DNA from: Rubrivivax sp.
Lineage (GTDB): Bacteria > Pseudomonadota > Gammaproteobacteria > Burkholderiales > Burkholderiaceae_C
Length of the DNA: 34,243 bases
Direction of reading: 5' to 3'
NCBI GenBank assembly: GCA_022842825.1
Contig: JALHOU010000023.1
Location: 1-34,243, forward strand
The notes beneath the pieces were generated by a model. That model did no database searches. It was not told where the DNA came from and worked only from the letters and a program-made list of their open reading frames with translations. Every line of letters begins with the position of its first letter. Within the stretch, counting starts at the first letter, position 1. The translations under genes were made by a program, and so were the position numbers. This document shows positions 31,359 through 34,243 of this stretch, piece by piece.

Positions 31359-34243
31359 TCACACCATCTCCGCCACCGTCGATGGCAACTCGCCCCGCGC
31401 CAGCGCAGGCATCGCCTTGGCAAACAGTGTCGGCTCCTGGACGATGCGTACGAACGGCTTGGCCGATCCCGGCGGCCCGACGATCAGCCCACCCACCGGA
31501 TCGCCCGCGCGCACGAGGAACCGCCACCAGGCATCGCTGCCGGCCGCCGCCTGGAACGTCTGGTCGCCTGGTTCGGCATTCATTGCGCCGAAGCTGCGCA
31601 CGTCAATACCGTCGCACTTCAGCTGAACGATCTGCCGGCTGGGCGGCATGACGGCGACCTCCCCAAAGATGCTCTCGACCAGCACTGAGGCCTGCGCCGC
31701 ACCGATCGGCCACAGGCCGCGTGCGGACCCCGCCAACTCGGCGCAGTCGCCGGCAGCCAGCACGTGCGGGTCGCTGGTGCGCATCTGCGCATCGACGCGG
31801 ATGCCCGCGCCGACATCGATGCCGGCCGTCTCGGCCAGGAAGACGTTGGGCTGGATGCCCAGGCAGGCCACGAACAGATCGGCCCGCACTCGCGGTCCAT
31901 GCGCCAGCCAAGCGGCCGCAATCTCCGGCGTCCCGTCGTAGCGGGTGATCTGCACATCGGTCACCACCTGCACACCGATGCTCTCCAGGTAGTTGGTGAG
32001 CACGGTGGCCCCCTGCTTGTCCAGCTGCGCGTTCATCAGCCGATCAGCGCGGTGCAGCAACGCGACCTTGAGTCCGAGCTTGTGCAAGGCGTCGGCCGCC
32101 TCGACCCCAAGCACGCCGCCGCCCACCACCACGGCGCGCCGCGCCCGCTGCGAGCGCACATACTCGCGGATGGACTCGGCGTCCGCGGCCGTGCGCAACA
32201 CAAAGGCGTTGGGATGCTCCATGAAGCCCGCGTCGGGCAGGCTCGCGCGGGCGCCGGTCGTCAGCACCAGCCGGTCGTACGGCAGCCACTCGCCGCCGGA
32301 GAGGCCGAGCCGCTTCTGCTCGCGGTCGATGCGCGCCGCCACCCGCCCATGCAACGCCTGGATGCCGTTCGATTGCGCCCAGTCCGGCGTCACCAGGTGC
32401 AGGGCCTCCATGCCCTCGGGGTCGTGCACGAGCCGTCCGATGCCCATGCGGTTGTAGAACCGGTGCGGCTCGTTGGTGACGATGGTGATGTGCACGGTCG
32501 GGCTGCTGCGCCGTATGCCCTCGGCCACGCTCATCCCCGCGACACCGTTGCCGACGATGACGACACGCTTCACGTCGGTGCCGCGCGCGCGGTCCAGGCG
32601 CGCCGCGGCGGCGATCGTCGCTGGGTCGGCCCGCGGAGCGGCCGAGCGCGCATCGCGGTCGATCGTCACCGGCCCGCTCACCACGCACATGCAGGCCAGG
32701 CGAACGTTGCCGTCCAGGCCCATGCGGCGCAGCGTGGCCTTCTCGTCCGCATTCATCGGCGAGAGATGGTCCGAGCCGTCGCAGATGGCGATGGCGTCCG
32801 CGCCGCATACGCCGGCGCGGCAGCCGTAATTGATCTTCAGCCCGGCCTTTTCGATCGCCTCCAGCAGGGTGCCGTCGCTGGCTGCCTGGAAAGTGATTCC
32901 CGTTTCGCGGTCGGTCACCTCGACGGCGTCGTTCTGGGCCAGCCGCTCCTTGAGGCTACGCCCGCCGCCGAAGCGGGACTTTGCGTCGGCGCCCTCCGAG
33001 GCCGGCCGGGCCGCAGCCTCGACCTTGGCGGCGCGCGAAGCGGCCTGCACGCGCGCAAACCGTCGTTCGGCGCGCAGGCCGGCGCCGCCGAGCGCCACGG
33101 CCAGAACCACGCCGACCCCGCGGGAAGCCAGGCGCAGCCAATCCGGCGCCGCGCCATCAGCCAGCTTCGCCAGGCTCGCCACGATGATCGGCCCGGCAAA
33201 GAAGTAGAAGATGCTGATGGCTGCCGCGCCAAAGACCAGCGAGACGCGGTAGGCGTTGGCCGGCACGAAGGCCAGTGCGATGCCGTAGATGCCGGCCGAC
33301 GTGGCCGCCCCGCCCAGCAGCAGCGCCAGGCCCGCGGCGGGATGCTGCAGGCCAAGCGGCTGGGCCAGGAAGTAGCCCAGCAGCAACCCCGGCAGGAGGC
33401 CCATGAACAGCCGGCGCTGCGAGGCGTAGCGCGGGTCGTCGTCGTATACGTCGCTGAAGACCGCGGCGCGCGGGTTGAAGTCGTAGCAGTTCTTCTGGCA
33501 GCCCAGGCACGGGTCGCAATAGCCGTTGCGCACGACGACCAACGGCGCCTGACCATAGGTGCGCTGGATCGGCCCGAGCGGGCAGAAGGTGCCGCACCAT
33601 CCGCTGCGCCCCTTGAAGAACCAGCCGCCCACCAAGGCTGCGGCCAGCATCCCGAAAACGACGACGCCCACCGTCGGCCCGTGATGGTTGAGCCAAGGCT
33701 GCCGCAGAGCGACGGCGCCGATGAAGAGGACAAGCGCAATGGTGAAGGCCGAGTTCTTCAGCGTCGCCGGCAACTCCAGCGCCCTGCTCTTGCCCAGGGC
33801 GCGGGGCAACTGGTTCAACGCGGCCATCGGGCAGATCTGCCGCCACAGGCCCGGCGCCACCACCAGCAGTGCCGGGACCACCGGAATGGCCAGGCCCCAG
33901 AACAGCAGCAGGCCGAGCTCGGGCTCGATGATGAGCACCGCGCCCATCGCCATCGCGACGACAAGGGCACCAGCTCGCAAGGCGATCCACAGCCCCTCCG
34001 GGCCCTGCGCCGCCATCTGTGTGTAGTTGCGGAAGTAGCGTCCCGCCGCTTCGGCCAGCCGCGCCTCGCGGCCTTCGCGCTCAGCCGTCAACGCGGAAGG
34101 CGGCGCGGCCGCCGTCTTTGCCGGGCTCTGCGTCGGCCGTGGTCGCGCGGCCGGGCCCGAAGCCACGGTGGCGCCCGGCCGGGTGCCCGCCGGCGGCGGC
34201 CCCTTGATCACGGTTCCGGGCAGCGACGCCTTCGGGCCGGTAA
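31359..34243 (-). CDS. Multidomain membrane redox protein: 4Fe-4S, 2Fe-2S ferredoxin and FAD/NAD reductase (5' partial)
   Basis: At least 950 residues; the frame is still open at the window edge, so the true start is probably outside. Numbering from a GTG at 34211: a Pro/Ala-rich linker (1-45); about nine membrane helices (75-380) carrying Cys127-Pro-Met, Cys206-Gly-Thr-Phe-Cys210-Pro, and Cys232-Asp-Pro-Cys235-Leu-Gly-Cys238-Gln-Lys-Asn-Cys242, as in NapH/NosR/CcoG-type polyferredoxins; a 2Fe-2S ferredoxin (430-520) with Cys464, Cys469, Cys507 and an Asp at the place of the usual third Cys; a disulfide-reductase-type FAD/NAD part (547-860) with Gly-Asn-Gly-Val-Ala-Gly, Val-Gly-Gly-Gly-Val-Leu-Gly and Ala-Ala-Gly-Asp-Cys-Ala; and a C-terminal domain as in NirB-like reductases. 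It should pass electrons between NAD(P)H and a membrane or soluble acceptor. The pathway is unknown. Confidence 0.85.
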   Translation of the reverse strand, partial: TGPKASLPGTVIKGPPPAGTRPGATVASGPAARPRPTQSPAKTAAAPPSALTAEREGREARLAEAAGRYFRNYTQMAAQGPEGLWIALRAGALVVAMAMGAVLIIEPELGLLLFWGLAIPVVPALLVVAPGLWRQICPMAALNQLPRALGKSRALELPATLKNSAFTIALVLFIGAVALRQPWLNHHGPTVGVVVFGMLAAALVGGWFFKGRSGWCGTFCPLGPIQRTYGQAPLVVVRNGYCDPCLGCQKNCYDFNPRAAVFSDVYDDDPRYASQRRLFMGLLPGLLLGYFLAQPLGLQHPAAGLALLLGGAATSAGIYGIALAFVPANAYRVSLVFGAAAISIFYFFAGPIIVASLAKLADGAAPDWLRLASRGVGVVLAVALGGAGLRAERRFARVQAASRAAKVEAAARPASEGADAKSRFGGGRSLKERLAQNDAVEVTDRETGITFQAASDGTLLEAIEKAGLKINYGCRAGVCGADAIAICDGSDHLSPMNADEKATLRRMGLDGNVRLACMCVVSGPVTIDRDARSAAPRADPATIAAAARLDRARGTDVKRVVIVGNGVAGMSVAEGIRRSSPTVHITIVTNEPHRFYNRMGIGRLVHDPEGMEALHLVTPDWAQSNGIQALHGRVAARIDREQKRLGLSGGEWLPYDRLVLTTGARASLPDAGFMEHPNAFVLRTAADAESIREYVRSQRARRAVVVGGGVLGVEAADALHKLGLKVALLHRADRLMNAQLDKQGATVLTNYLESIGVQVVTDVQITRYDGTPEIAAAWLAHGPRVRADLFVACLGIQPNVFLAETAGIDVGAGIRVDAQMRTSDPHVLAAGDCAELAGSARGLWPIGAAQASVLVESIFGEVAVMPPSRQIVQLKCDGIDVRSFGAMNAEPGDQTFQAAAGSDAWWRFLVRAGDPVGGLIVGPPGSAKPFVRIVQEPTLFAKAMPALARGELPSTVAEMV

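Noticed and set aside
1-34243. CRISPR arrays, tRNA or rRNA genes, insertion sequences, integrases
   Set aside because: No repeat-spacer pattern, cloverleaf-like sequence, transposase motif or long terminal inverted repeat was noticed on reading; the multidomain protein and AT-rich spots are not enough to claim a mobile element.

Overview
The window is very GC-rich DNA from a betaproteobacterium. The block ygfZ / mltG-tmk-holB-pilZ-tatD, the DUF4936-like and DUF3138-like proteins and the general protein style suggest Burkholderiales, perhaps the Rubrivivax/Leptothrix/Methylibium side. That placement is inference from gene content. No rRNA, tRNA, CRISPR array, integrase or insertion sequence was found.

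Region 1 (9-14739, all minus strand) is a polyamine uptake and catabolism island. Read in the direction of transcription it encodes: an omega-amino acid:pyruvate-type aminotransferase, a PuuB-like FAD oxidase, a PuuD/SpuA-like gamma-glutamyl hydrolase, a PuuA/SpuB-like gamma-glutamylpolyamine synthetase, a SpuC-like aminotransferase, the putrescine ABC importer PotF-PotG-PotH-PotI, a DUF3138-like outer-membrane barrel protein, a second glutamine-synthetase-like ligase (GlnT/GmaS type) and an EamA exporter. The stretch hydrolase-ligase-aminotransferase-binding protein-ATPase-permease-permease follows the order of the Pseudomonas spu cluster, with the Puu-type oxidase added. Together the genes can import putrescine, glutamylate it, oxidise or transaminate it, and release GABA or an equivalent. 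The aldehyde dehydrogenase step (PuuC/PauC) is missing from the window. Two sequences with good -24/-12 (sigma-54) form precede the first gene and the potF-like gene, which suggests nitrogen-linked control. A divergent Lrp/AsnC regulator (14905-15363) is the likely local regulator.

Region 2 (15389-17782) holds a hemerythrin-like protein, an agmatinase-family ureohydrolase (which could feed putrescine into region 1) and a divergent class I glutamine amidotransferase. Region 3 (17783-19476) is isocitrate lyase, preceded by an AT-rich regulatory stretch with a perfect 16-bp palindrome and followed by a strong hairpin terminator. Region 4 (19509-23499, minus) is a GntR (YtrA-type) / ABC ATPase / ABC-2 permease cassette, a broken small membrane-protein gene and an iron-containing alcohol dehydrogenase.

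Region 5 (23718-31092) is mostly housekeeping: a hotdog thioesterase-GNAT fusion, a DUF4936-like protein, YgfZ, then MltG, thymidylate kinase, DNA polymerase III delta-prime, PilZ, TatD, an ankyrin-repeat protein and a small acidic-tailed protein. Region 6 (31359 to the right edge, minus) is one very long multidomain redox protein: a membrane 4Fe-4S module, a 2Fe-2S ferredoxin with an unusual ligand pattern, and an FAD/NAD reductase. Its 5' end lies outside the window. An AT-rich island (about 31200-31262) sits between it and the small protein gene.
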